Origin: Pseudomonadota bacterium
Lineage (GTDB): Bacteria; Pseudomonadota; Alphaproteobacteria; Micropepsales; Micropepsaceae
Length of the DNA stretch: 8,818 nt
Reading direction: 5' to 3'
NCBI GenBank assembly: GCA_023427355.1
Contig: JAEZBK010000179.1
Coordinates: 1-8,818 of the forward strand
This document shows, in pieces, positions 1 through 6,393 of the stretch. The position numbers were made by a program, and so were the translations under genes. Position 1 is the stretch's first letter. Each line of letters begins with the position of its first letter. A model generated the notes under the pieces. It was not told the DNA's origin, made no database searches, and saw only the letters and a list, made by a program, of their open reading frames with translations.

Positions 1-13
1 CTCTTGTGGCGGC

Positions 14-55
14 GGCTTGATGGTGCAATCGTTATAGCGGTTGCATCATCAAGCC
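14..55 (+). promoter_or_regulatory. 18-bp hairpin in the pgi leader
   Basis: Positions 14-31 pair with 38-55 along all 18 positions, with only two G-T wobbles (23/46 and 29/40), around a 6-nt loop TTATAG (32-37). The outer arms read GGCTTGATG and CATCAAGCC. The hairpin ends 6 nt before the Shine-Dalgarno GGGAG of pgi. No T-run follows on either strand, so it does not look like a classic intrinsic terminator. It could be an RNA structure in the pgi leader, a protein-binding operator, an mRNA-stabilising element at the end of an upstream transcript, or a dispersed palindromic repeat. The structure is seen directly; its role is unknown. Confidence 0.75.
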
Positions 56-61
56 CTGTTC

Positions 62-66
62 GGGAG
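62..66 (+). promoter_or_regulatory. Ribosome binding site of pgi
   Basis: GGGAG lies 5 nt before the ATG at 72. This supports that start over other in-frame codons. Confidence 0.65.
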
Positions 67-71
67 CCGTC

Positions 72-1358
72 ATGCCGTCTTCATCCTCGCCCCTCACCGT
101 TTCGCTGGATCTCGCCCTTGGCGGCAAGGGTGCGCCGTCCAGGCCCACCTATGAGGCGTCGCTGGGTGCGGTGGTGGGCGCCTTGGGCTGGCTGCGCCAG
201 CAGGCGGCGGACAGGTCGCTGGAGCTGCTGGGCGTCCCCGCGCGCACCGATGACATCGCCAAGGCGCGTGCGCGGGCCAGGGAAATTGTCGTGAGCGGCG
301 CCAAGACCGTGGCGGTGCTGGGTATTGGTGGTTCCAGCCTGGGCGGGCAGGCGCTCACGGCGCTGCGCAAGAATGCGGTGCCCTTTGTCGAGTTTCACGA
401 TAATCCCGATCCTTTCTCATGGTCAGCGGCGCTGAAGCGCTTCGACCTGAAGAAGACGCATTTCATTGCCATCTCCAAATCCGGCGGCACGGCCGAGGTA
501 ATGGTGCAGGCGTTGACGGCGGTGGAGGCGCTGAAGAAGGCCGGGGTTAAGAACCTTGCCAGGCACTTCACCATCGTCACCGAACCGCATGGCAGCGCGC
601 TGGCGGATTTCGCTGACAGCATCAAGGCGACCAAGCTGGATCATCCGCTGGGCGTGGGCGGGCGTTATTCGGTGCTGACCATGGTGGGCCTGTTGCCCGC
701 CCTCCTGATGGGCATCGACGTGAAGCAGCTGCGCGCGGGCGCGGTCGCCGTGCTGGACCAGGCGCTGGCGGCGAAGACGCCCGAAGACAGCCCCGCAGCC
801 ACGGGTGCGGCGCTGCATCATGCGCTGGCGAAGGAGGGCAGGCTCGCCAACACGGTTCTGTGGCCCTATGCCGATGCACTGGCGGTGTTCGGCGGCTGGT
901 GGAAGCAGCTTTGGGCCGAAAGCTTAGGGAAAGACGGCCAGGGTTCGACGCCGGTGTCGGTTCTGGGCCCGGTGGACCAGCACAGCCAGTTGCAGCTTTT
1001 CCGCGATGGTCCGAACAACGCGCTGTTCACCTTTGTCACCATCAACACCAAGGGACAGGGCCCGGTTGTGCCGAAGGCGGCGGCGAAGGCGCTGGGCCAG
1101 GGTTATTTGGCGGGCAAGCGGCCCGGCGACCTGGTGGCGGCGCAATCGCGCGGCACGGCGCAGACCCTGTTCAAAAATGGCCGCCCGGTGCGGTTGATCC
1201 ACACGGCCAGAGTGGATGCCTTCAGCATGGGCGCGCTGATGATGCATTTCATGCTGGAAACGATCTTGATGGGCCGCCTGATGGGTGTGGACCCGTTCGA
1301 CCAGCCGGGCGTGGAAGAAGCCAAGATCCTGTCCAAGCAGTATCTGGCCGAAGGCTGA
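72..1358 (+). CDS. pgi: Glucose-6-phosphate isomerase
   Basis: This cytosolic enzyme interconverts glucose-6-phosphate and fructose-6-phosphate in glycolysis, gluconeogenesis and sugar-nucleotide supply. The 428-residue protein shows the SIS-fold signatures: LGIGGSSLGG at 83-92, the phosphate-binding SKSGGTAE at 135-142, and GGRYS at 196-200. The expected catalytic residues also appear: E283 in WAESLGKDG, H304 in DQHSQLQLF, and K418 in the C-terminal QPGVEEAK motif. The length matches the short class of bacterial isomerases of roughly 430-450 residues rather than the roughly 550-residue form of enterobacteria. The ATG at 72 is chosen because GGGAG lies 5 nt upstream. The stop codon is 4 nt before the HIT gene, so the two are probably co-transcribed. 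The product supplies fructose-6-phosphate to the ManC isomerase domain encoded downstream. The family call is secure. Confidence 0.96.
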   Translation: MPSSSSPLTVSLDLALGGKGAPSRPTYEASLGAVVGALGWLRQQAADRSLELLGVPARTDDIAKARARAREIVVSGAKTVAVLGIGGSSLGGQALTALRKNAVPFVEFHDNPDPFSWSAALKRFDLKKTHFIAISKSGGTAEVMVQALTAVEALKKAGVKNLARHFTIVTEPHGSALADFADSIKATKLDHPLGVGGRYSVLTMVGLLPALLMGIDVKQLRAGAVAVLDQALAAKTPEDSPAATGAALHHALAKEGRLANTVLWPYADALAVFGGWWKQLWAESLGKDGQGSTPVSVLGPVDQHSQLQLFRDGPNNALFTFVTINTKGQGPVVPKAAAKALGQGYLAGKRPGDLVAAQSRGTAQTLFKNGRPVRLIHTARVDAFSMGALMMHFMLETILMGRLMGVDPFDQPGVEEAKILSKQYLAEG

Positions 1359-1362
1359 TCCC

Positions 1363-1770
1363 ATGTCGGATTTCACGGTTGATCCGGTCATCCTTTCGGT
1401 TGGGCGCGTGCTGGCCGACTGGCCCCTGTCGCGCGTGTTCCTATATGACGATGCGCGCTATGTCTGGGGCATGCTGGTGCCGCGGCGACAGGGCATCACC
1501 GAGATATGCGACCTGGAGGAAGCGGACCAGGTGCAGCTGCTGCGCGAGATCGTGGATCTGTCGCGCATCATCCGGCCGCTGCCCGGTGTCACCAAGCTGA
1601 ATGTCGGGTATCTGGGCATCGCCGTGCCGCAGCTGCATGTGCATGTGGTCGGCCGCCATGCTGGTGATCCTGCCTGGCCCGGCCCGGTCTGGGGGCACAG
1701 CCCGCCATCGCGCCATGCCGATGCCGCCGCGGCGCCGCTGGCGCGCGCTTTCGCGAAAGCCGGATCGTGA
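1363..1770 (+). CDS. HIT-domain protein (histidine-triad-like)
   Basis: This is a 135-residue protein of the histidine triad superfamily, whose members hydrolyse or transfer nucleoside phosphoramidates and dinucleoside polyphosphates. The substrate here is unknown. The signature is QLHVHVVGR at residues 90-98. The usual H-x-H-x-H triad reads Q90-x-H92-x-H94, with the middle histidine (the nucleophile in characterised members) retained. Upstream, LNVGYLG (79-85) fits the strand and loop before the motif. A proline- and tryptophan-containing segment DPAWPGPVWG (residues 102-111) follows. The ATG at 1363 is chosen over upstream codons inside pgi because GAAGG at 1350-1354 sits 8 nt before it. 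The gene lies 4 nt after pgi and overlaps the next start by 4 nt, which suggests translational coupling. No signal peptide is visible, so it is probably cytosolic. Confidence 0.88.
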   Translation: MSDFTVDPVILSVGRVLADWPLSRVFLYDDARYVWGMLVPRRQGITEICDLEEADQVQLLREIVDLSRIIRPLPGVTKLNVGYLGIAVPQLHVHVVGRHAGDPAWPGPVWGHSPPSRHADAAAAPLARAFAKAGS

Positions 1771-2429
1771 CGAAATTCCTGTTCGCGCCGTCCCAGCCGT
1801 CGCTGGCGGTGGCGGGCCATGACGCGCGTTTTCCCGTGCGGCGCATCTGGTGTGTCGGCAGCAACTATCGAAAGCCGGACAAGGATTATACCAACCGCGA
1901 GCCACCCTATTTCTTTTCCAAGCAGCCCGACATGGCGGTGGCGCAGATCGTGCCGCACCCGGGTGCGGGCGAATTGCGCTTCGAGGTGGAGCTGGTCGTA
2001 GCGATTGGCCGCGAGGGAAAGAATGTGGCGGAAGCCGATGCCGATGGCATGATCTTCGGCCATGCCTCGGGATTGGACATGACGCGGCGCGACCTGTTGC
2101 TGACGGCGCAGGGCGCGGGCAAGCCATGGGAAATCGGCAAGAGCTTTGAAGGCGCTGCGCCCGTGGGCATCATCACGCCTGCGGATCGTGCCCTGCGCCA
2201 GGCACCGATCCGCGCATGGCAGAATGGCGTGCTGCGCCAGGATTCCGACATCGGCCAGATGATCTGGAACGTGCCGGAAATCATCGCCCGGCTGTCGTCG
2301 CTGGTGACGCTGGCGCCGGGGGACCTGATCTTTACCGGCACCCCGACGGGCCATGGCCCCTGTGCGCCGGGCGACCGGATCGAGGCGCAAATCGGGGGGC
2401 TTTTGCCCGTCCAGGTCACGATCGGCTGA
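1767..2429 (+). CDS. Fumarylacetoacetate hydrolase (FAH) family protein
   Basis: This 220-residue cytosolic protein is of the FAH family. These metal-dependent enzymes cleave or decarboxylate C-C bonds in acylpyruvates and related acids; known members include fumarylpyruvate hydrolase, acylpyruvase FAHD1 and HpcE-type enzymes. The metal-binding pattern is visible: E73 and E75 in RFEVELVVAIGR, then D104 in SGLDMTRRDL. Further family text is GKPWEIGKSF (118-127) and the C-terminal FTGTPTG (189-195) followed by PGD. The N-terminal CVGSNYRKP and the FFSKQPD segment resemble the small fumarylpyruvate-hydrolase/FAHD1 type, but the exact substrate cannot be read. The start is GTG at 1767, overlapping the HIT stop as GTGA. 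A later ATG (1819) would remove conserved N-terminal sequence. The stop codon lies inside a small hairpin. No aromatic-degradation gene is adjacent, so pathway context is lacking. Confidence 0.9.
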   Translation: MTKFLFAPSQPSLAVAGHDARFPVRRIWCVGSNYRKPDKDYTNREPPYFFSKQPDMAVAQIVPHPGAGELRFEVELVVAIGREGKNVAEADADGMIFGHASGLDMTRRDLLLTAQGAGKPWEIGKSFEGAAPVGIITPADRALRQAPIRAWQNGVLRQDSDIGQMIWNVPEIIARLSSLVTLAPGDLIFTGTPTGHGPCAPGDRIEAQIGGLLPVQVTIG

Positions 2430-2439
2430 TCATTCAGCC
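2424..2439 (+). terminator. Small hairpin on the FAH stop codon
   Basis: GGCTGA (2424-2429) and TCAGCC (2434-2439) form a perfect 6-bp stem with loop TCAT. The TGA stop codon at 2427-2429 is part of the left arm. ATTCTT follows, which is only a weak T-tract. It may be a weak terminator or 3'-end stabiliser closing the pgi-HIT-FAH operon. Confidence 0.4.
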
Positions 2440-2501
2440 ATTCTTAACCAACCCGTCCCATGGTTGCCGAAGTCTTAACTGGCCCGCTGGCACCAGGACC
2501 C
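2430..2501 (+). promoter_or_regulatory. Intergenic region with two TCTTAAC repeats
   Basis: This 72-nt gap separates the pgi operon from the GH57 gene. It is locally AT-richer and holds two copies of TCTTAAC (2442-2448 and 2473-2479) in the same direction, 31 nt apart, about three helical turns. The TTAACC in the first copy resembles a half-site of the alphaproteobacterial regulator CtrA, but the full TTAA-N7-TTAA arrangement is absent. I see no convincing -35/-10 pair. A promoter for the GH57 gene may lie here; this is inference. Confidence 0.25.
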
Positions 2502-4475
2502 ATGAACGCGCCTTTTTGCAACCGTGACCTGAATGCCGCCAGCGGCGTGCTGCATGGCTTTGCCTTTTTCCATCTCAACCTGGCTTTCTCCTCGATCGAG
2601 GAGGAGCGGCGCGGCGAGGTCATCACGCGCTGCTATTGGCCGCTGCTGACGCTGGCCGAGACACACAGGGTGGGCGTGGAGATTTCCGGCTTCACGCTGG
2701 AGGAGATCGCGGCGCGCGATCCGGCCTGGATTGCCCGCGCCCGCGAGCTGATCGCGCTGGGCCGGATCGAACTGATCGGCTGCGGTTACAGCCAGATGAT
2801 CGGGCCGCTGGTGCCGCAGCGTGTCACCGCCGAGAACCTGCGCATCGGCAACGAGGTCTGTCGCGCGCTGCTGGGTGCAGCACCCACCATCGCATTGGTC
2901 AATGAGCAGACATACTCCGCCGGGCTGGTGGGGCTGTATCTCGATGCTGGGTACAGCGCCATCCTGATGGACTGGAACAATCCATCGGCCAGCCATCCCG
3001 AATGGAACACCGAATATCGCTACCTGCCGCAATATGCGCTGGGCGCGGATGGCCGCAAGATTGCCGTGTTGTGGACCAACACGGTGGCCTTCCAGCAATT
3101 GCAGCGGCTGGCGCATGATGACATTTCGCTGGAGTCTTACATGCGCTTCCTGGGCGGGCAGCGCGGGCGTGCCGCGCGCACGCTTTGCCTGTATGCCAGC
3201 GATGCGGAGATTTTCGACTTCCGCCCCGGCCGCTTCCGCACCGAAGAAAAACTGGCCGCCGAAGCGGTGGAATGGGCGCGCCTGGGGTCTGCTTTCGCTG
3301 CGGTGGCGCAGGAACCGGGAATGTCCCTGATCCTGCCATCGCAGGCATTGGCGATGATCCAGGCACAAGGTGGTGGCAACACGCTTCGGCTGGAAAGCGC
3401 TGCCTGCCCGGTGCCGGTGAAGAAGCAGCGCAAATACAATCTGGCGCGCTGGGCGGTGACGGGCCGCGACAACACCGCCATCAACGCTGCCTGCCAGCGC
3501 ATTTATCAGGGCCTGCTGGCGGGTGCGCCAACGCCCGCCGACTGGAAAGAATTGTGCACCCTGTGGGCCAGCGACTTTCGCACCCACCTGACACAGAAAC
3601 GCTGGGATGCGCTGAAGCTGCGTCTTGAAGCCATGGAGGCGCGCTGGTCCGCGCCGTTGGCGCCGCTGGCCGTCATCACGGGTGCGCCTGTTGCCGAGCG
3701 GCACATGGCGATCCAGACCCCGCATCTCAAGGCCGTGCTGGACCGTCGCCGCGGACTGGCGATCCAGAAGCTGCACTTTATGAAGCATGCCCAGGCTGCG
3801 GTCGGCGGCCTGCCGCATGGCTTCTTCGACGAGATCGCATTGCAGGCCGACTGGTACACCGGCGACTCTGTTTTCGAGTCACCGGGCGAGCACAAGGTCA
3901 CCGACCTGGACTGGGCGCAGACAGAGATCGAAACATTGCCCGATGGCGGTGTGCTGGTGCATGGGCGCATCGCCACGCCGCGCGGGCCCGTGGTCAAGCG
4001 GCTGCATTTGCATGGTGATGCGCCGCGCGTGGATTTCGACCTGCTGTTCGAATGGGACACATGGCCCGCCGGCAGCCTGCGGCTGGGTCACTTCACCCTG
4101 CTGCCCGGTGCCTTCGACCTGAAGCGCCTGTCATATGCCACCACCAATGGCGGCGGACGCGAAAGCTTTGCGCTGGACGGCGTGGTGGATCATGGCGCGC
4201 CGGTTTCGATGCTGGTCAGTTCGGGCATGGGTCTTGGCATGACCGAGGGTTGGCTGGAGATCGGCGATGACAAGACCCGCCTGCAGATCGCCGTGGACCG
4301 TGATTGTGCGCCGCTGCTGGGCATGATCACGCATCGTCCCGCGCGGGCGCAGGATGGCACGGCCAGCCTGTTCTGCCAGGTGCAACTTTCCGCCGCAGAG
4401 CTGGACGATACCCGCAAGCCTGCCAGTTATCGCGAAGGGCCGCGTCGCTTCCGGTTTGGCCTGACGGCCCTGTAA
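2502..4475 (+). CDS. Glycoside hydrolase family 57 protein
   Basis: This 657-residue protein has an N-terminal GH57 catalytic barrel. The family acts on alpha-glucans as amylases, 4-alpha-glucanotransferases and branching enzymes, using a retaining mechanism. Visible family blocks are FFHLNLAFSS (22-31), GVEISGFTLEE (58-68), GYSQMIGPLVP (95-105), ALVNEQTYS (131-139) with E135 as probable nucleophile, and LYASDAEIFDFRPGRF (230-245) with D234 as probable acid/base. Residues 309-370 form a conserved helical stretch including WASDFRTH. Residues 400-657 look like an all-beta C-terminal domain. No signal peptide is present, so it probably works in the cytosol. The ATG at 2502 is preferred because homology begins soon after it and AGGA lies just upstream (spacing only 3 nt). 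An in-frame ATG at 2460 would add 14 unlike residues. The neighbouring sugar-phosphate genes fit carbohydrate metabolism, but the true substrate is unknown. Confidence 0.85.
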   Translation: MNAPFCNRDLNAASGVLHGFAFFHLNLAFSSIEEERRGEVITRCYWPLLTLAETHRVGVEISGFTLEEIAARDPAWIARARELIALGRIELIGCGYSQMIGPLVPQRVTAENLRIGNEVCRALLGAAPTIALVNEQTYSAGLVGLYLDAGYSAILMDWNNPSASHPEWNTEYRYLPQYALGADGRKIAVLWTNTVAFQQLQRLAHDDISLESYMRFLGGQRGRAARTLCLYASDAEIFDFRPGRFRTEEKLAAEAVEWARLGSAFAAVAQEPGMSLILPSQALAMIQAQGGGNTLRLESAACPVPVKKQRKYNLARWAVTGRDNTAINAACQRIYQGLLAGAPTPADWKELCTLWASDFRTHLTQKRWDALKLRLEAMEARWSAPLAPLAVITGAPVAERHMAIQTPHLKAVLDRRRGLAIQKLHFMKHAQAAVGGLPHGFFDEIALQADWYTGDSVFESPGEHKVTDLDWAQTEIETLPDGGVLVHGRIATPRGPVVKRLHLHGDAPRVDFDLLFEWDTWPAGSLRLGHFTLLPGAFDLKRLSYATTNGGGRESFALDGVVDHGAPVSMLVSSGMGLGMTEGWLEIGDDKTRLQIAVDRDCAPLLGMITHRPARAQDGTASLFCQVQLSAAELDDTRKPASYREGPRRFRFGLTAL

Positions 4476-4505
4476 ACCCCTGCAATCACGCTGGTATTTC
4501 CAACG

Positions 4506-4535
4506 CCGCCGCTGCCTCGCTTGCCTTTGCGGCGG
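4506..4535 (+). other. GC-rich inverted repeat between the GH57 gene and manC
   Basis: CCGCCGC (4506-4512) can pair with GCGGCGG (4529-4535) across a 16-nt loop. A short TTTT run occurs 9 nt later (4545-4548), too far for a typical intrinsic terminator. It lies in the 81-nt gap (4476-4556), where I see no clear promoter boxes. GC-rich repeats of this size arise easily by chance in such DNA, so the call is weak. Confidence 0.25.
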
Positions 4536-4556
4536 GGGTGACGCATTTTCCCGGCC

Positions 4557-6002
4557 ATGAGCAAGGCTCCTTCCATTGTCCCTGTCATCCTGTCCGGGGG
4601 CTCGGGCACGCGGCTATGGCCGCTGTCGCGCAAGGCAATGCCCAAGCAGCTTCTGCCGCTGGCCGGAACACGCACCATGATCCAGGAAACGGTGGCGCGT
4701 GTGCAGGGCGAAGGCTTTGCCGCGCCGCTGGTCATCTGCAACCAGGAGCATCGCTTCCTGATTGCTGAGCAGTTGCGCGCCACTGGTGCCGCCGACGCGA
4801 AGATCATGCTGGAGCCAGTGGGGCGCAACACGGCGCCTGCCGCTGCCGTTGCCGCATTGCGCGTTGCTGCCGATGATCCGGATGGTCTGGTGCTGCTGAT
4901 ACCGTCCGACCATGTGGTGCTGGACCGCGCCGCCTTTCTGGCTGCCGTGTCCATTGCGCGACAGGCCGCCGACGCGGATGCGCTGGTGACGTTTGGCATC
5001 CAGCCGGGTGGCCCGGAAACCGGCTATGGCTATATAAAGCGTGCCGCGCCGCTGGCGGGCATCGGCGGCGCCTTCGCCATTGAGCGCTTCGTGGAAAAGC
5101 CGGACCGCGCCACGGCGCAAGCCTATCTGGCTGCGGGTGGCTATTACTGGAACAGCGGCATGTTCCTGTTCCGGGCGCAGGCTTTCCTGGACGAGCTGGC
5201 GCGGCTCAATCCACGCATGCTGGAGTGTTGCCGGGATTCCCTGGCGCATGCCCATGTGGACATGGACTTCATCCGCCTGGGCGAGCCGGCCTTCGTCGCC
5301 TGTCCATCGGATTCGATTGACTATGCCGTGATGGAAAAAGCCGCGAAGGCGGCCGTGGTGCCGGTGGAAATGGGCTGGAACGATGTCGGCTCCTGGCAGT
5401 CGCTGTGGGACATCGCCTCGCGCGACGATAGCGGCAACGCCATCATTGGCAATGTCATCGCGCAGCAGGCGAAGGATTCCTATCTGCGCAGCGAAGGCCC
5501 GCTGCTGGCTGCGATCGGGATCGAGGATCTTGTCGTGGTCGCCACCAAGGATGCGGTGCTGATCAGCCACCGCGACAGCGCGCAGGACGTGAAGAAGGTG
5601 GTGGACCTGCTGGAGAAGCAGGGCAGCGACCGGCATGACCTGCACCCCGTGGTGCATCGGCCATGGGGCACCTATGAGGGTGTGGATGCCGGGCCGAACT
5701 ACCAGGTGAAGCACATCATGGTGAAGCCGGGCCAGAAACTGTCCCTGCAGATGCACCAGCATCGTGCCGAGCACTGGATCGTGGTGGAAGGAACAGCGCT
5801 GGTCACCTGTGACGAGCGCCAGTTGCTGGTGCACGCCAACCAATCCACCTTCATTCCGCAAGGCTCCCGCCATCGGCTGGAAAATCCGGGCCAGACGCCG
5901 CTGCGCCTGATCGAGGTGCAATCGGGCGCCTATCTGGGCGAGGACGACATTGTGCGGTTCGAAGACACCTATGGCCGCGTTCCAGGCGGCGCGCAGGGCT
6001 AA
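4557..6002 (+). CDS. manC: Mannose-1-phosphate guanylyltransferase / mannose-6-phosphate isomerase
   Basis: This is a bifunctional cytosolic enzyme of 481 residues, the usual length for the ManC/AlgA/XanB type II group. The N-terminal nucleotidyltransferase domain (about 8-290) makes GDP-mannose from mannose-1-phosphate and GTP. It shows the pyrophosphorylase signature GGSGTRLWPLSR at 14-25, PKQ at 29-31, LEPVGRNTAPA at 85-95, IPSDH at 115-119 and FVEKP at 178-182. The C-terminal cupin domain (about 365-475) isomerises fructose-6-phosphate and mannose-6-phosphate; it has the metal-site motif QMHQHRAEHWIVVEG (398-412) and the closing EVQSGAYLGEDDI (453-465). Both halves look intact. The ATG at 4557 sits directly before the conserved start of the fold; its Shine-Dalgarno is weak. 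GDP-mannose feeds exopolysaccharide, LPS or GDP-fucose/rhamnose synthesis. No phosphomannomutase gene is in the window, so that step must be encoded elsewhere. Confidence 0.96.
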   Translation: MSKAPSIVPVILSGGSGTRLWPLSRKAMPKQLLPLAGTRTMIQETVARVQGEGFAAPLVICNQEHRFLIAEQLRATGAADAKIMLEPVGRNTAPAAAVAALRVAADDPDGLVLLIPSDHVVLDRAAFLAAVSIARQAADADALVTFGIQPGGPETGYGYIKRAAPLAGIGGAFAIERFVEKPDRATAQAYLAAGGYYWNSGMFLFRAQAFLDELARLNPRMLECCRDSLAHAHVDMDFIRLGEPAFVACPSDSIDYAVMEKAAKAAVVPVEMGWNDVGSWQSLWDIASRDDSGNAIIGNVIAQQAKDSYLRSEGPLLAAIGIEDLVVVATKDAVLISHRDSAQDVKKVVDLLEKQGSDRHDLHPVVHRPWGTYEGVDAGPNYQVKHIMVKPGQKLSLQMHQHRAEHWIVVEGTALVTCDERQLLVHANQSTFIPQGSRHRLENPGQTPLRLIEVQSGAYLGEDDIVRFEDTYGRVPGGAQG

Positions 6003-6059
6003 ATCCTTTGTCATGGACAGTGCAAGGCGGCTGCTGCCATACTGCCCGCGCAGAGTGGG

Positions 6060-6075
6060 GGCTTGCCTGCAAGCC
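6060..6075 (+). promoter_or_regulatory. Perfect palindrome before the small YVDPGTGS gene
   Basis: GGCTTGC (6060-6066) and GCAAGCC (6069-6075) are exact inverted copies with a 2-nt centre, ending 9 nt before the proposed ATG at 6085. A GATAAT box (6079-6084) follows at once, but no -35 box sits at normal spacing. The compact spacing fits a dimeric protein-binding site better than an RNA terminator, although a 6-bp stem with a 4-nt loop is also possible. The half-site GGCTTG is shared with the outer arms of the hairpin at 14-55. Confidence 0.45.
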
Positions 6076-6084
6076 ATTGATAAT

Positions 6085-6360
6085 ATGAAAAAATATAAGC
6101 ACATGCGCCTTGGCCGTGTATCGGGTTTTTGCGGCAAGCACAGGTCTGTAGCCCTGCTGGTCGCTGCACTCAGCCTGTTGGGCAGTGGTCCGGCCCTTGC
6201 CTATGTGGACCCTGGTACAGGGTCGCTGCTGCTGCAGGCCCTGATCGCGCTGGTTGCCGGTGGACTGGCGCTGTTCCGTGGCTGGCGCATGCGGCTGATG
6301 CAGATTTTCCAGCGCGGCAAAGACAAGGCGTCCGAAACCCGCGGCATTCCCAAAAGCTGA
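6085..6360 (+). CDS. Small exported/membrane protein with YVDPGTGS motif
   Basis: This is a 91-residue protein of unknown function. Residues 1-39 look like a signal peptide: a basic start, hydrophobic VALLVAALSLLG (22-33), and ALA before a likely cleavage after A39. The mature protein would begin YVDPGTGS (40-47), followed by one hydrophobic helix (about 47-65) and a basic tail with RGWRMRLMQIF. The basic tail after the helix fits an N-outside, C-inside orientation by the positive-inside rule. Short proteins with a Y-(I/V)-D-P-G-T-G-S start followed by a single helix are familiar to me as uncharacterised bacterial proteins. The start is uncertain: ATG at 6085 has no clear Shine-Dalgarno, and in-frame ATGs at 6103 and 6013 are possible (6013 would give a much longer N-terminal region). 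The gene lies 33 nt before the sulfatase-like gene and is probably co-transcribed with it, suggesting a partner role. Confidence 0.72.
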   Translation: MKKYKHMRLGRVSGFCGKHRSVALLVAALSLLGSGPALAYVDPGTGSLLLQALIALVAGGLALFRGWRMRLMQIFQRGKDKASETRGIPKS

Positions 6361-6381
6361 TCCTCGCCTGTCGCGTTTCAC

Positions 6382-6385
6382 GGGA
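6382..6385 (+). promoter_or_regulatory. Ribosome binding site supporting a TTG start
   Basis: GGGA ends 8 nt before the TTG at 6394. The first in-frame ATG lies 43 codons later and would delete the first transmembrane segment, so the TTG start is favoured. Confidence 0.5.
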
Positions 6386-6393
6386 CTGCGATC

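Noticed and set aside
14..55. Reading the pgi leader hairpin as a promoter with TATAGC as the -10 box
   Set aside because: No -35-like hexamer is present at 16-19 nt upstream. The nearest TTG-containing candidate (4-9) is too far away.
1458..2390. 310-codon open frame on the - strand over the HIT and FAH genes
   Set aside because: It spans two overlapping, well-supported + strand genes and has no domain signal.
2475..3818. 447-codon open frame on the - strand opposite the GH57 gene
   Set aside because: Its translation has the same low-complexity H/Q/R/A character and no family motif, and it lies wholly over conserved GH57 sequence.
5971..6084. Upstream in-frame extension of the small YVDPGTGS gene, overlapping manC
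   Set aside because: It would put more than 35 extra residues, with no hydrophobic logic, before the signal peptide. The 6085 start gives a normal signal peptide, although 6013 cannot be excluded.
6063..6084. Promoter formed by TTGCCT and GATAAT before the small gene
   Set aside because: The spacer would be only 10-11 nt, too short for a sigma70-type promoter, and transcription would start at or after the proposed ATG.
4614..6137. 507-codon open frame on the - strand opposite manC
   Set aside because: It is a codon-bias shadow. The + strand carries a complete ManC with all motifs, while the reverse translation has no recognisable domain and is rich in H, R and Q as typical for antisense frames in GC-rich DNA.
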